Below are positions 35,601-46,331 of a DNA stretch of 64,000 nucleotides, one piece after another. The stretch lies in assembly GCA_914767715.1 (NCBI GenBank), contig OU612066.1, forward strand, positions 19,008,283 through 19,072,282, written 5' to 3'. The position numbers and the translations under genes are program-made. Source of the stretch: Membranipora membranacea. Its lineage: Eukaryota > Bryozoa > Gymnolaemata > Cheilostomatida > Membraniporidae. Position 1 is the stretch's first letter. Each line of letters opens with the position of its first letter. The notes below the pieces were generated by a model. It made no database searches and was not told the DNA's origin. It saw nothing but the letters and a program-made list of their open reading frames with translations.

Positions 35601-36413
35601 TGAATTCATGGATTAGTGGTAAAGAACACAGTATGGCTTTTTGCGGAGAAATTACATCAGGTTATAACTTTGTGTCAGTAATTTGATCTAGCTAAAGTTC
35701 TATGTATGCAATTTTTTATGATTCAGTTTTAAGTTACGCAAACCTGCCTAACATTTCTGCAGCTCCAGAAATTGAAATGCGCTGATGACTGAATAATGGT
35801 TCATGGTTGTCTTTCGAAGCTGGCCACAATCAATCAAGAAACATGCATCATCGATATTTTAAGATTGATACTATCTCAGAGTGAAGTACCCATAATCTTT
35901 TGTTATATACACACTCATAATTTGCAGGCTGAGAAATCGGGTGCAGTAACAGACCAGATTCTTCCTCACGTTTTATCGCTACAGCATGTAACACAAGATC
36001 AGGATCGTCCTCAACCAAAATCACAAACTATGATCAAACAAAAACATAAAACTTTGTCTAAACAGGCCAAGCAATGCTCAAAATCTTCAAAGACTCAATC
36101 AGCCTATACAGTTAAGATGTCAAGAAAATCCATGACCACTCCTGCGGCGGCGAACACCATCTCAACAAGGGCGGCGAACACCATCTCAACAAGGATAACT
36201 ACACAATCATCGAGTTCAATAAGATGCTCTAAAAAAAGAAAGGAAACCTCAAAAAAGAAAGTTGTTGCTGTTCTTAAAGCTGCTCCTGAACACCCTTCTC
36301 TGAGAACCCGCACGATCAATAATGTGTTAGACATGACAGAAAAGTTAGAAAAAATTCCAGCTGCCAAAATTGACTTGAGCAACATTGTGAGAGGTTCCCG
36401 CAAACGGAAATAG
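32611..36413 (+). CDS. unrecognised basic, probably nuclear protein, three or four exons
   Basis: Well-supported exons are 33072-33801, 35147-35286 and 35928-36413 (TAG stop); with ATG 33072 they encode 451 residues. An additional upstream exon at 32611-32676 (GDIAQDGSLSKVEVDSILSA) lies between AACAG and AAG|GTGATG and would join in phase 0, in which case the start is further 5'. The protein is acidic at first, then strongly Lys/Arg/Ser-rich: RTKRSRKPTPVIVK, FTKSGRVRKLTEKAKQ, an AT-hook-like KKKRDGRPAGK, KHVQRRKRSCRSDN, CSKKRKETSKKKVV, and a C-terminus NIVRGSRKRK. These suggest nuclear, DNA- or chromatin-associated localisation (inference). I do not recognise the family. Confidence 0.65.
32900..32933. 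mobile_element. 34-bp perfect palindromic micro-MITE with 8-bp target duplication
   Basis: It consists only of CATAGACTTAATATACT followed directly by its exact complement. The 8-bp GTTTTTAC stands immediately on both sides (32892-32899 and 32934-32941). The terminal sequence CATAGACTTAATATACTA is the same as that of the 2.5-kb foldback element at 54070-56615, which also has an 8-bp duplication. It appears to be the smallest possible derivative of that family. Confidence 0.85.
34327..34707. mobile_element. PIF/Harbinger-type MITE, 381 bp
   Basis: The left end AGCTCTGGCTACACACGCCG is matched in complement at the right by AGTTGTGGCTACACACGCCG, both continuing TA. TTA flanks both sides (34324-34326, 34708-34710), the usual Harbinger target. 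The terminal AGCT...TACAC resembles the ends of the complete Harbinger at 21615-26509, although it is not the same family. It lies in an intron of the basic-protein gene. Confidence 0.7.
34744..34800 (-). mobile_element. SINE tail fragment
   Basis: AGAGGTATACAGCTGAGTGT and the following GAACAATCGACATTGAAAGC match the border of the 404-bp SINE unit with about 20% differences. The tRNA-like head is missing. Confidence 0.5.
35425..35510 (-). mobile_element. diverged tRNA-derived SINE fragment
   Basis: In complement it contains a degraded A-box and the B-box GGGTTCAAGTC. AATAGCAAGCGTGCTACC matches AATAGCAAGCGCGCTAACC of the array unit. It lies in an intron of the basic-protein gene. Confidence 0.55.
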
Positions 36414-38915
36414 ACTATTAATCTCTTTCTTAACCATCTATTGTTTTCTGATGACTTTCATTCTTTGTAAATATTACCATGTAGCTCTCATTAAAATGTC
36501 TGTTTTGTTTCCCTAGATTTATATTACTTGCACTCTCTTATTTTTAATCTGCAGACCAGGAATTGCATTTGACTACAGGCAGCTATGGTTCAGCGATACA
36601 TGTACAGGTACTCTGCTCAGGTTCTTGTATTTTCAAAGACATGTTCCCCAGTTAATATAGAAGCAGTTGACTGAAAGTATTGTTTATGGGATAATTCGAA
36701 GAAAAACTGTATAACAAACAGGGGGGGGGGGGCAGTCAAACATTGCCAAAGTCCCAGGTTTCATTGGAGTAGACCTGTCTGTGAATAAGTCCCTGAGTGA
36801 GTGAGTGGAGACACAGACTGTCACTATCCAATTCCATGCCAAGGACTGTTGTATACTATCTATATAAATATAAGCCTGTCTTGGCAAGCTTGTCAAGACA
36901 GGCTATCTATATACATGCTGACTAGGCCCTGACTGGAACCTGATATCATTGATTCTCTGATATCCTTCTTCAATGATTGACCCCTGCTGTTCTCGCAGTT
37001 TCTGGATACAAGCCATTGCTCTACTTGCAAACTGTGTTGACCCCTCACCTCACAGTAGACCAATCAAAATGATGATTCTTTATTGGTGAATTCTTAAGTG
37101 TACCAGCATATAAAACTGACTTCTATGCTTACAAACCGCTTTAAAATGCTCTGCCAAAATTGTTCGAACCTCGAATGTGTCTGGTTTTTGACTCTGTGAT
37201 GCAAGCTTGGTCTATCATCTAGGCATTTGGCCTGTATTTTTTTAGGTAGCGCATTACAACAGTCTTTATTTTTCATATGCTATTGAGCTGCTCAGCAAGA
37301 CCCCCACTGTCTTACTGCTTCACTTTATGTGTTTCTCATCAACATGACTTACGGCCACTGAAATATATTCATGGATAAAAGGAACATATCTGACCCTGAA
37401 AAATGCTATACAGCCGACCCCATACTGTTTCTCAAAAAGCTTCCTTGAGTTCTTGATGGTTGTTACTGGGATGCCAGATCATGCGCAACATAAACGCTCC
37501 CAGAATTTTAGCTAGAGTCAATTACTGTCACAAGTTTTATACGGATGTAATTGTGCAACGAATGCTATGTGTATTTTCCTACCGATCCATTAATTCTTAT
37601 CATTGCTTCGGGCACTACTTAACCTTGTTGAACCAAAACAAAGTAAAACCTGTCACCTGCAGGGAATTTTCTTTGGAATTTAAATTCCCTGTTAGATGGC
37701 TGTTTTAAAATCTACTAAATTGTGGTCAATCAATAATTTCTAGGTATTTAGTTGAAACTTTTTTAATTGAAATTGTCTTACCATTGACATTAAGAAGACC
37801 ACTTCAAGTTGTCATAATCATGTTCACATATCTTTTACCACTCTGCTGCTATCCAGTGATGGTATAAGCAGTAAGAGGACAAGGAGATTCTTGAAAGACT
37901 ACAGAAGTTATGTCTCAGGGTTATTTTGCCATGGTTAGAACATTATGATGAGCGTCTTGCAGCATTACATTTAACAGAACTAAGTGTTTATCTAGACATA
38001 TGCTGCCTAAAGTATGTCAATAATGTGAGAAAGAACACAAGCCATCCACATCACCATCATCTACATCACCTAGCAACAAATGACAGGCACCATCATAAAA
38101 CCACTTTTTTAGGGCTTTTTTATAAATACTCATAAATACGTCAATGCTTCTTATTGCTTCTTTTGTTTTTTTGTTTTTTTTTCACATGGTCTTATTTGCT
38201 TCATGCATTGATCGGTGGTTAATAAAAGTTCATAATATTTAATAACTGCAGGGTATGAACAGTTTTTTAGTGGAAATCCCCCATGTTGTTACATCGATAG
38301 TGAGAATTCCCTCTAGGTTACGTGACCAACTCCATAAGTCAAAAGGCAGTAGTATTTTAGTATCTATTCAATCACTTGATCTAGGACCTTAGTTTCCAAA
38401 CCCTCACATGAGTCTAGAAACAATGATGTTTGGAATGTCTCCAGTTTGCAATAAAAGCCTCTGCTTCGAAAAAATGCTTACACAAATTCACATATTATCA
38501 TCAACACATTAAATCCTATCAGCGTCATAAGATCTTCAGAATTATCTCCACCTTACTCAAACAGTTATTTTACACACAGTTTGAAATAACTCCATGAATA
38601 TGATACTAATAGCCTTGTAAATTGGTAGGCATATGGAGCATTGGGATCCTGAACCCGACAACCATTCCTACGCAAGAAAATTTGAGACCTCACATTTCAC
38701 CAACAAAATCATTGGCCGTCATTACCTCCAACCAAGGAAGCCCTTCTGTGCCTTGATTTAACTGACCATGTGACACTCAATATAAAACAATAAGCTGATG
38801 TGAATCACAATCCCATGTTTATTTGAGTCAGAAATATCACTCATACGTTATAGTCAAGTTTATTGTCATCACGGAAATCCTGTTTGGGCACGTCCTTATA
38901 AGTCAGTTTCAGCTT
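36414..38915. other. intergenic DNA, no gene seen
   Basis: ATTAAA near 36490 may serve as polyadenylation signal for the basic-protein gene. A poly-G run lies at 36721-36732. A perfect hairpin at about 36870-36900 pairs AGCCTGTCTTG with CAAGACAGGCT. The open frames up to 38.2 kb look incidental. Confidence 0.5.
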
Positions 38916-41900
38916 TCAGGTTGGTGGTCGGCTAGGTTGCTGGCTGTGTGGCCTGCTGGCCATTTGACTTGCTGGTCGTGGGGCACTTGGTGGTCTTGGA
39001 GTAAACCGCAGTGCAGGTTGCTCGGACACCCTTCCCCTAACACTGCATGCAGTAGATTTCCTCCTCTCTGGGTTTTGCCCTCTTAGAACCTACAAACAAA
39101 TATAGTATCATCATGAGTCATTATTTGGTTATAATGCTTGTTGCCATGTCTACAAGCATTGTTGTAAGGTGCTATACATGAAGTGAGAGCATGATTAAAT
39201 GTAATTTATTTCTCATCTCTAACCGTTGGAGCCTCCTGCTGCTTCTACTACTCCTGCTCTTAGCATAAGACTTGAGGAGTATGAATCCAAAACTGTTCCA
39301 ATTACTATCTACACTCACACTTGGCGCCAGATCCTCTACATTGAGTAAGATCCTATTCTTAACAATCATTGGCTCATCCTGACCTACAGATGGTACGAAG
39401 CCTTTCTTGTGTCTGATGAATGAGAGTTTTAAAGCGTCACCTTTGTCATGTGACCTTTGGGGTATAATGGCTGGTTAAAATCAGATGTAATTTGATTATT
39501 TCATTACCCAGAATGGGTTTGAGATGAAATGCAGACATATATATTGAGGATTAAATTAGCTGATATATAAAAATCCAATAGTTTAGTGGAGAATTCAGTT
39601 TTTAATATGAGTTGATAAGCCATAATGTCACATGACTTATGCTTAGGAGAGGTATACACCCGAGGGTGCTGGGGGCTGGAACAATCAACAATGAAAGCTC
39701 CCCCAGTGGGACTCGAACCCACAACTCCTGCGGCACTTATCGCCTGGCAGTGAATAGCAAGCGCGCTAACCGATTGCGCCATCTCACCATCCCCAAAAAA
39801 GAATGGGTCGATGGCGCTAATTAGATAGCCCGCTATTCACTACTCGGAGTTGTATTCTCTCATCCCACAGCACATTCCAATCCACCATTGCCACCCTATG
39901 AAACACAGCGTACGTGTTAGGGTTATTGGCCTTACATGGCCCATTGCTGGGACCCCTTGTAGTAGGTTTAGCTGTCTTTCCAGCTTGTCAGCATGTCTTT
40001 CCATGCTGTCACATGTCTTTCCATGAGTCAGTCAGTAGACAAGTACACAGGAGAGGTATACACCCGAGGGTGCTGGGGGCTGGAACAATCAACAATGAAA
40101 GCTCCCCCAGTGGGACTCGAACCCACAACTCCTGCGGCACTTATCGCCTGGCAGTGAATAGCAAGCGCGCTAACCGATTGCGCCATCTCACCATCCCCAA
40201 AAAAGAATGGGTCGATGGCGCTAATTAGATAGCCCGCTATTCACTACTCGGAGTTGTATTCTCTCATCCCACAGCACATTCCAATCCACCATTGCCACCC
40301 TATGAAACACAGCGTACGTGTTAGGGTTATTGGCCTTACATGGCCCATTGCTGGGACCCCTTGTAGTAGGTTTAGCTGTCTTTCCAGCTTGTCAGCATGT
40401 CTTTCCATGCTGTCACATGTCTTTCCATGGGTCAGTCAGTAGACAAGTACACAGGAGAGGTATACACCCGAGGGTGCTGGGGGCTGGAACAATCAACAAT
40501 GAAAGCTCCCCCAGTGGGACTCGAACCCACAACTCCTGCGGCACTTATCGCCTGGCAGTGAATAGCAAGCGCGCTAACCGATTGCGCCATCTCACCATCC
40601 CCAAAAAAGAATGGGTCGATGGCGCTAATTAGATAGCCCGCTATTCACTACTCGGAGTTGTATTCTCTCATCCCACAGCACATTCCAATCCACCATTGCC
40701 ACCCTATGAAACACAGCGTACGTGTTAGGGTTATTGGCCTTACATGGCCCATTGCTGGGACCCCTTGTAGTAGGTTTAGCTGTCTTTCCAGCTTGTCAGC
40801 ATGTCTTTCCATGCTGTCACATGTCTTTCCATGAGTCAGTCAGTAGACAAGTACACAGGAGAGGTATACACCCGAGGGTGCTGGGGGCTGGAACAATCAA
40901 CAATGAAAGCTCCCCCAGTGGGACTCGAACCCACAACTCCTGCGGCACTTATCGCCTGGCAGTGAATAGCAAGCGCGCTAACCGATTGCGCCATCTCACC
41001 ATCCCCAAAAAAGAATGGGTCGATGGCGCTAATTAGATAGCCCGCTATTCACTACTCGGAGTTGTATTCTCTCATCCCACAGCACATTCCAATCCACCAT
41101 TGCCACCCTATGAAACACAGCGTACGTGTTAGGGTTATTGGCCTTACATGGCCCATTGCTGGGACCCCTTGTAGTAGGTTTAGCTGTCTTTCCAGCTTGT
41201 CAGCATGTCTTTCCATGCTGTCACATGTCTTTCCATGAGTAAAAATCCAATAGTTTAGTGGAGAATTCAGTTTTTAATATGAGTTGATAAGCCATAATGT
41301 CACATGACTTATGCTTAGTTATTAGCCAATAGCAACTCAGTATGAATGGCTCATACAACCATGAGGAAACAATACCCATCATCATTAGCCTTCATCAACT
41401 GAGGCATATTTTTGAGGCTGCAGCTAGACGTTGGTGTATTTGAGCAGCTGCCAAGAGGCCCCTATTTGTTCAAATACAATAAAAAATTGAACTGATGTGT
41501 AAAAGCCTCTTGTGCTTGACATGGTGTCAATGATTTGTCTGGTATGGTTCCCTGCTGGGAAACCTTTGTACGGTTAATCTAGTGCTATCTGTCAGATATC
41601 TCGTAACGGCGGACAGATGGGAGATTGTCATTGTCGGTAACATCCAGGTAATTTGATAAAGTTTTGTAAAATGAATTAGAGCAATCTCAACAGTCGGTTA
41701 AAACAGCAAGCTAAGGTAGTAGAGTAATGAGTTAACCCTCTCTTTGAACATCATACTACCAAACAGTGATCAGTGAAGTATAGTTGAAACCAGGGAGGAT
41801 GGGACGCCCCCCTCCCTGTTGAAACAGGGCTGAAAAAAACTCTAGCTGGTTGTCTTTTACTTGCGATTGACAAGACAACTCTTAAACACATGCTTGCTTT

Positions 41901-42200
41901 TAATGAGAATTAGGGCAGATCTTTTTATAGAAGCGTTACATTTCCTAATGGATTACCATTGTTGCAATCGACCATGGCACCTTCTCGACATTGACACTCA
42001 ACACCAACACCCTGTGTAATAGATTTACACACGGGGACGAGAGTGTTACCTGGGAGATATCGCACAATCAAGAAAAATTTACACCTTGACTTGGAATAAT
42101 CAGACATCCCCTCTCTGTGGTCGAAGATCTTCAACCGGCAAACACCACTCCAAGTTTTAAGTGACAACAGAATATCTTCCGGGAAAAAAATTACTCGATG
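38916..42200 (-). CDS. 3' exons of an unrecognised gene on the minus strand
   Basis: The last exon 39089-38916 ends at TGA 38918-38916 and encodes a Pro/Arg/Ser-rich tail (RFTPRPPSAPRPASQMASRP). The preceding exon 39470-39319 has a strong donor AGT|GTGAGT and reads GDALKLSFIRHKKGFVPSVG and QDEPMIVKNRILLNVEDLAP. A third exon ends at 42050 with CCCAG|GTAACA. Its phase fits the 39470 acceptor and it reads CRLKIFDHREGMSDYSKSRC and KFFLIVRYLP; its 5' limit lies between about 42110 and 42200. Phases agree at both junctions. The SINE array 39647-41239 lies in the intron between the second and third. No known domain is recognised. Confidence 0.5.
39568..41318. repeat. 79-bp direct repeats flanking the SINE array
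   Basis: Bases 39568-39646 and 41240-41318 are the same 79-base sequence, from TAAAAATCCAATAGTTTAGT to CATGACTTATGCTTAG. They border the tandem array exactly on both sides. This is far longer than a SINE target-site duplication. Confidence 0.9.
39647..41239 (-). repeat. four tandem 404-bp copies of a tRNA-derived SINE unit
   Basis: Units start at 39647, 40051, 40455 and 40859, exactly 404 bases apart. The fourth lacks the last 23 bases (TCAGTCAGTAGACAAGTACA and CAG). Copies are nearly identical; I noticed one A/G difference near 40430. In complement each contains an A-box TGGCGCAATCGG and a perfect B-box GGTTCGAGTCC within a tRNA-like head, and a shared right half not present in the single copy at 26732. 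The identical 104-codon open frames on the plus strand are by-products of the repeat. Confidence 0.92.
41319..41900. other. non-coding stretch right of the SINE array
   Basis: No supported gene. A segment at about 41598-41648 on the plus strand is open as YLVTADRWEIVIVGNIQ between a CAG and CAG|GTAATT, but its phase does not join the next candidate exon at 42313, so it is only noted. Confidence 0.35.
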
Positions 42201-42312
42201 GGTTTATAGAATGGTAACCTTCTTTGTGGTTGACTGTTCGAATCCAGGTACGCCTTGATTTTATCTGGTAATTTACTAAACCCATTGCACGATGTGTTAT
42301 GTATATTTGTAG

Positions 42313-42635
42313 TTGACACAACATTAGCAGGGCATGCCAAGTTTCAGTATATGGTCAAAGCTAATGATGGAGTAGTCCCCCTACTATACATCCAGATGGT
42401 AAGTCTTTCACCATTGGCTGAACATGTTCACATTAAATAATTGCAGACAGCTAAGGAAACAGTATAAATAACAAAGTTTAACTCAACTAAGTTTTTTCCA
42501 TACAGTTTTATAAACAACTAAATAGAATAGAAGAAAAAGAAGACCTAAATAGAAGACTTTTCATTTGTAACTGTTTTTGTGCAGGAGATGGGCATTACCA
42601 GAAACCAGGTGTACATCCATGTATGGCGGATGTGA
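42313..42635 (+). CDS. tentative last two exons of an unknown small gene
   Basis: Exon 42313-42398 (TTGTAG acceptor, CAGATG|GTAAGT donor) has only one open frame, reading TLAGHAKFQYMVKANDGVVP and LLYIQM. It joins in phase 0 to 42585-42635, EMGITRNQVYIHVWRM followed by TGA. The splice signals are good and the frame is continuous, but the exons are short and no family is recognised. The 5' part was not found. A chance alignment of splice-like signals cannot be excluded. Confidence 0.3.
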
Positions 42636-42859
42636 TGTCAGAGGTAGGATTGTAGAGAACTTCCAAACTGCTTATTTTCGTTTTTTCTCCCCGTTACTCC
42701 TTGCTTCAACTCAGATGGCGTTTATCTAAGGTTGGGCAAAGAGTGCTGAATGAATGTAACTGCTGATGTCTGTCGTTTTTAACAACAAGTGACCAGATAA
42801 ATTTAGTAGACATCAATGAATTAATGTGCAAAGTTCTGATGACTAAGTGTCCATTTTAA

Positions 42860-45470
42860 TGAGGCTCACTTTTGCTCTAAAAAAACATGTCATACCGCAG
42901 CGTAAAAAAATAGAAAGTCTGTCGGAATAATATCAAACTCTGCCCAGCTAGAGCCCCCATTGACCATATTCAAACTGCAGAATATAGAGATCCTGAGACA
43001 AGCTGGAGGGTTAACTACGCTGACTTGAAAAATTCAAAAATATACCAAGGGAAGGTATCAAGCTTTTATTCGCTCGGATTAAAAAGTAGATTTGCTCCAA
43101 ACCTACCTCAGAAGCAGAAGTAACTCTCGCTCGTTTCAAATATGAAATCCGTTTGGCTCGGCAGTTATCCGTTCTCTGTCAGCCTCCATTTTAAAGAGGC
43201 TCACTTTTGCACTAAAAAAACATGTCATATCACGTTTTTTTTCTCTCTGATTAAAAAATAGATTTGTTTCAAACCTACCTCACAAGCAGGAGCAACTCTC
43301 GCTCGTTTCACATATGAAGTCGTGTTGGCTCTGCAGTTATTCGTTCTCTGTCAGCGTCCGTTTTAACGAGGCTCACTTTTGCACTAAATATATCACATAA
43401 CATATAACACATCACGCTTTTTTTCGCTCGGATTAAAAAATCGATTTGCTTCAATCCTACCTCACTAACAGGAATAACTCTCGCCCGTTTCAAATATGAT
43501 ATCCGTTTGGCTCTGCAGTTATCCGTTCTCTGTCAACGTCCGTTTTAACGAGGCTCACTTTTGCACTAAAAAAACATGTTATACGGCAGCGTGAAAAAAT
43601 ACAAAGACGGTCGGAATAATATCAAACTCTGACCAGTTAGAGCCCCCATTGACTTTATTCAAACTGCAGAATTTGAGCTCAATTCAAAACTTGAAAGTCT
43701 TTAGAAAAACACACTTTTTCCAACAAGATTGGCCTCATTCAAACTCCAGAATATGAAGATCCTACGATAAATAGAACGGAAAGGAGAGCGACTTTAAAAT
43801 TTAAAAAAAGTAACAAAGGGGGAAACCTCGGTGTTTTTTACGGCCAGTTCAAAAAATAGATTTCCTCCTAACCTACTCTAAACCTTGCGCAATTTCATGC
43901 TGACTTAGGAACTGAAACCCGTTTGGGGCTGCTCATCTTATTTTGGCGTCAGCAACATTTTTAACAAGGGCCACTTTTGTCATAAACAAAACATGCCAAA
44001 CGCAGGGTAAAAAATAAAAAAGTCTTCGCAGATCATTCAAACACTGACCAGTTGATGGCCTTATTGGCTTCATTCAAATTCCAGAATATGAAGATCCTAC
44101 GATAAATAGAATGGAAATGAGAGCGACTTTAAAATTCAACAAAGTATGAAAGGGGGACCCTTGGTGTTTTCTACGGCCAGCTTAAAAATAGATTTTTTCC
44201 TAACCTCCTCTCAACTGTGCGGAATTTCATGCTGACTTTGGAATTGAAAATCATTTGGGGCTGCGCCTCTTATTGTGGTGTCAGCAACATTTTTAACGAG
44301 GGCCATGTTTGTCATAAAAAAACATGCCAAACGCAGGGTAAAAAATAAAAAAGTCTTCGCAGATCATTCAAACACTGACCAGTTGATGGCCTTATTGGCT
44401 TCATTCAAATTCAAGAATATGAAGCTCCTACGATAAATAGAATGGAAATGAGAGCGACTTTAAAATTCAACAAAGTATGAAAGGGGGACCCTTGGTGTTT
44501 TCTACGGCCAGCTCAAAAATAGATTTTTTCCTAACCTCCTCTCAACTGTGCGGAATTTCATGCTGACTTTGGAATTGAAAAACATTTGGGGCTGCGCCTC
44601 TTATTGTGGTGTCAGCAACATTTTTAACGAGGGCCATGTTTGTCATAAAAAACATGCCAAACGAAGGGTAAAAAAAGTCATTTGCAGCTCATTCAAACTC
44701 TGACCAGTTGATGGCCTCATTGGCCTCATTCAAATTCCAGGATATGAAGATCCCATGATAAATAGATCGGTAGTGAGAGCGACTTTAAAATGTATAAAAA
44801 TAACAAAGGAGGGGACCCCTGGTGGTTTTTAAGGTCAGTTCAAAAAATAGATTTCCTCCTAACCTACTCTAAACTGTGCGGAATTTCATGCTGACTTTGG
44901 AACTGAAACCCGTTTGGGGCTGCTCCTCCTAGTTTGGCGTCAGCAACATTTTTAACGAGGGCCACTTTTGTCATAAAAAAACTTGCCAAACGAAGGGTAA
45001 AAAAATTAAATAGCCATCGCAGTTCTTTCTAACTCTGACTCAAATTTCAGAATATGAAGACCCTACGATAAATAAAATGGTAGTGAGAGCGACTTTAAAA
45101 TTCAAAAAAGTAACAAAGGGGGGACCCTTGGTGTTTTTAACGGCCAGTTCAAAAAATAGATTTCCTCCTAACATACTCCAAAGTCTAAACAGTGCGGAAC
45201 TTCATGCTGACATTGGAACTGAAACCCGTCTGGGGCTGCTCCTCTTAGTTGGGCGTCAGCAATATTTTTAACAAGGGCCTCTTTTGTCATAAAAAAAACA
45301 TGCCAAACGCAGGGTAAAAAAATTAAAAAGCAATCGCAGTTATTTCGAACTCTGACCAGTTGATGGCCTCATTGGCCTTATTCAAATTCCAGAATAAGAA
45401 GATCCCACGATAAATAGAACGGTAATGCGAGCGACTTAAAAAGTCAAAAAAGTAACAAATGGGAAAGATA
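42860..45470. repeat. satellite of about 330-bp units
   Basis: The motif ACATGCCAAACG recurs at 43991, 44322, 44652, 44981 (ACTTGCC) and 45298, spacings 331, 330, 329 and 317. Each unit also holds AATATGAAGATCCTACGATA, GAGAGCGACTTTAAAAT and GTCAGCAACATTTTTAACGA. The left part (42860-43560) is made of related, shorter and more diverged units around GAGGCTCACTTTTGCACTAA. No coding content. Confidence 0.85.
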
Positions 45471-45474
45471 AACA

Positions 45475-45790
45475 CGTTCGCGCGTTTTAAAACCAAGATG
45501 CTCAACTCAGTGAAATAAACACTTTTGCGCGTTTCAACGACATTTTTCGCTATAACTTCGCAAATAATTGTCCGATTGAGTCTGAATATGTGTTTCAAAT
45601 TGAAATTTGAAAGTCTTTTTAAAAACCGCGCTTTTTTCACCAAGATGCTAAGCATTTTCGCGTGTTTGAACACCATTTCTTGCTATAACTCCGCAAATTT
45701 TTGTCCGATTGTCCTGATTTTAGCGCAAAATGATCCGCAGCACAAAGTTGAGTCTAAATATGAGTTTCAAATTGTGTTTCTCACTTTGCC
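45475..45790. repeat. two diverged units of the 186-bp satellite family
   Basis: The sequence GATAAACACGTTCGCGCGTT, followed by AAGATGCTCAACTCAGTG and TTTTTCGCTATAACTTCGC, is the same family as the array at 62.3-64.0 kb. It joins the 330-bp satellite directly at its right end. Confidence 0.75.
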
Positions 45791-45939
45791 AGTTGATAAA
45801 CAGTACAACCTCTGGCTAGATAAAAAATAACATCTGTGCCTGAAGTAATATTTGGTATTTATTGCGTGTAACAAAACAAAGCGAGAAGTCAGTCTCTATT
45901 TTTGTTGATCTTGTGAAACATTTTCAAAATTAGATACAC

Positions 45940-46075
45940 TCTAGGCCTGAGGGCGCTTACGGTTGGAACTGTCAATGATGAGCTCTCCCAATGGGACTCC
46001 TGTAGGCATCCTGCAGTGGATAACAAGCTATTCGATTGTGCCATCTCACTGTCCTCGGAAGTCGAGCAGAGAGCA
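45940..46075 (-). mobile_element. degraded tRNA-derived SINE
   Basis: It matches the SINE head and border in complement (GGAACTGTCAATGATGAGCTC, CCCAATGGGACTCC, ATTGTGCCATCTCAC) with several deletions. The B-box is broken. Confidence 0.55.
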
Positions 46076-46331
46076 TTGATATGTACTTCCAAGTAACTGA
46101 CACATAAAAACAAATTTTCTTCGTCATGATGGTTTCCATCTTTTTGTCACTACTCGCTTAAAAACAGGTTACCGCTTCTGATGAATGTATCTTGGCAAAA
46201 GGGCAAAAATCTTGCTATAGAAAGCTATTCGGTATCTACTATCAATTCCAATTAGTTGTTGTGTTGTTTTAGTTGTATATGCATATACCTATTTGTTAAA
46301 CCAGTTGGTAAGTTTTCTCTCCCTAAAACAG

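Noticed and set aside
36850-36912. Hairpin AGCCTGTCTTG...CAAGACAGGCT as a transposon
   Set aside because: TATCTATATA occurs on both sides, but the left copy is separated from the hairpin by about seven unmatched bases, so a target duplication is not convincing.
39914-41036. Three identical 104-codon open frames as a tandem gene family
   Set aside because: They are fixed by the 404-bp SINE repeat and read antisense through the tRNA-like head.
45323-45830. Open frames on both strands as genes
   Set aside because: They fall in diverged satellite units shared with the 62-64 kb array.
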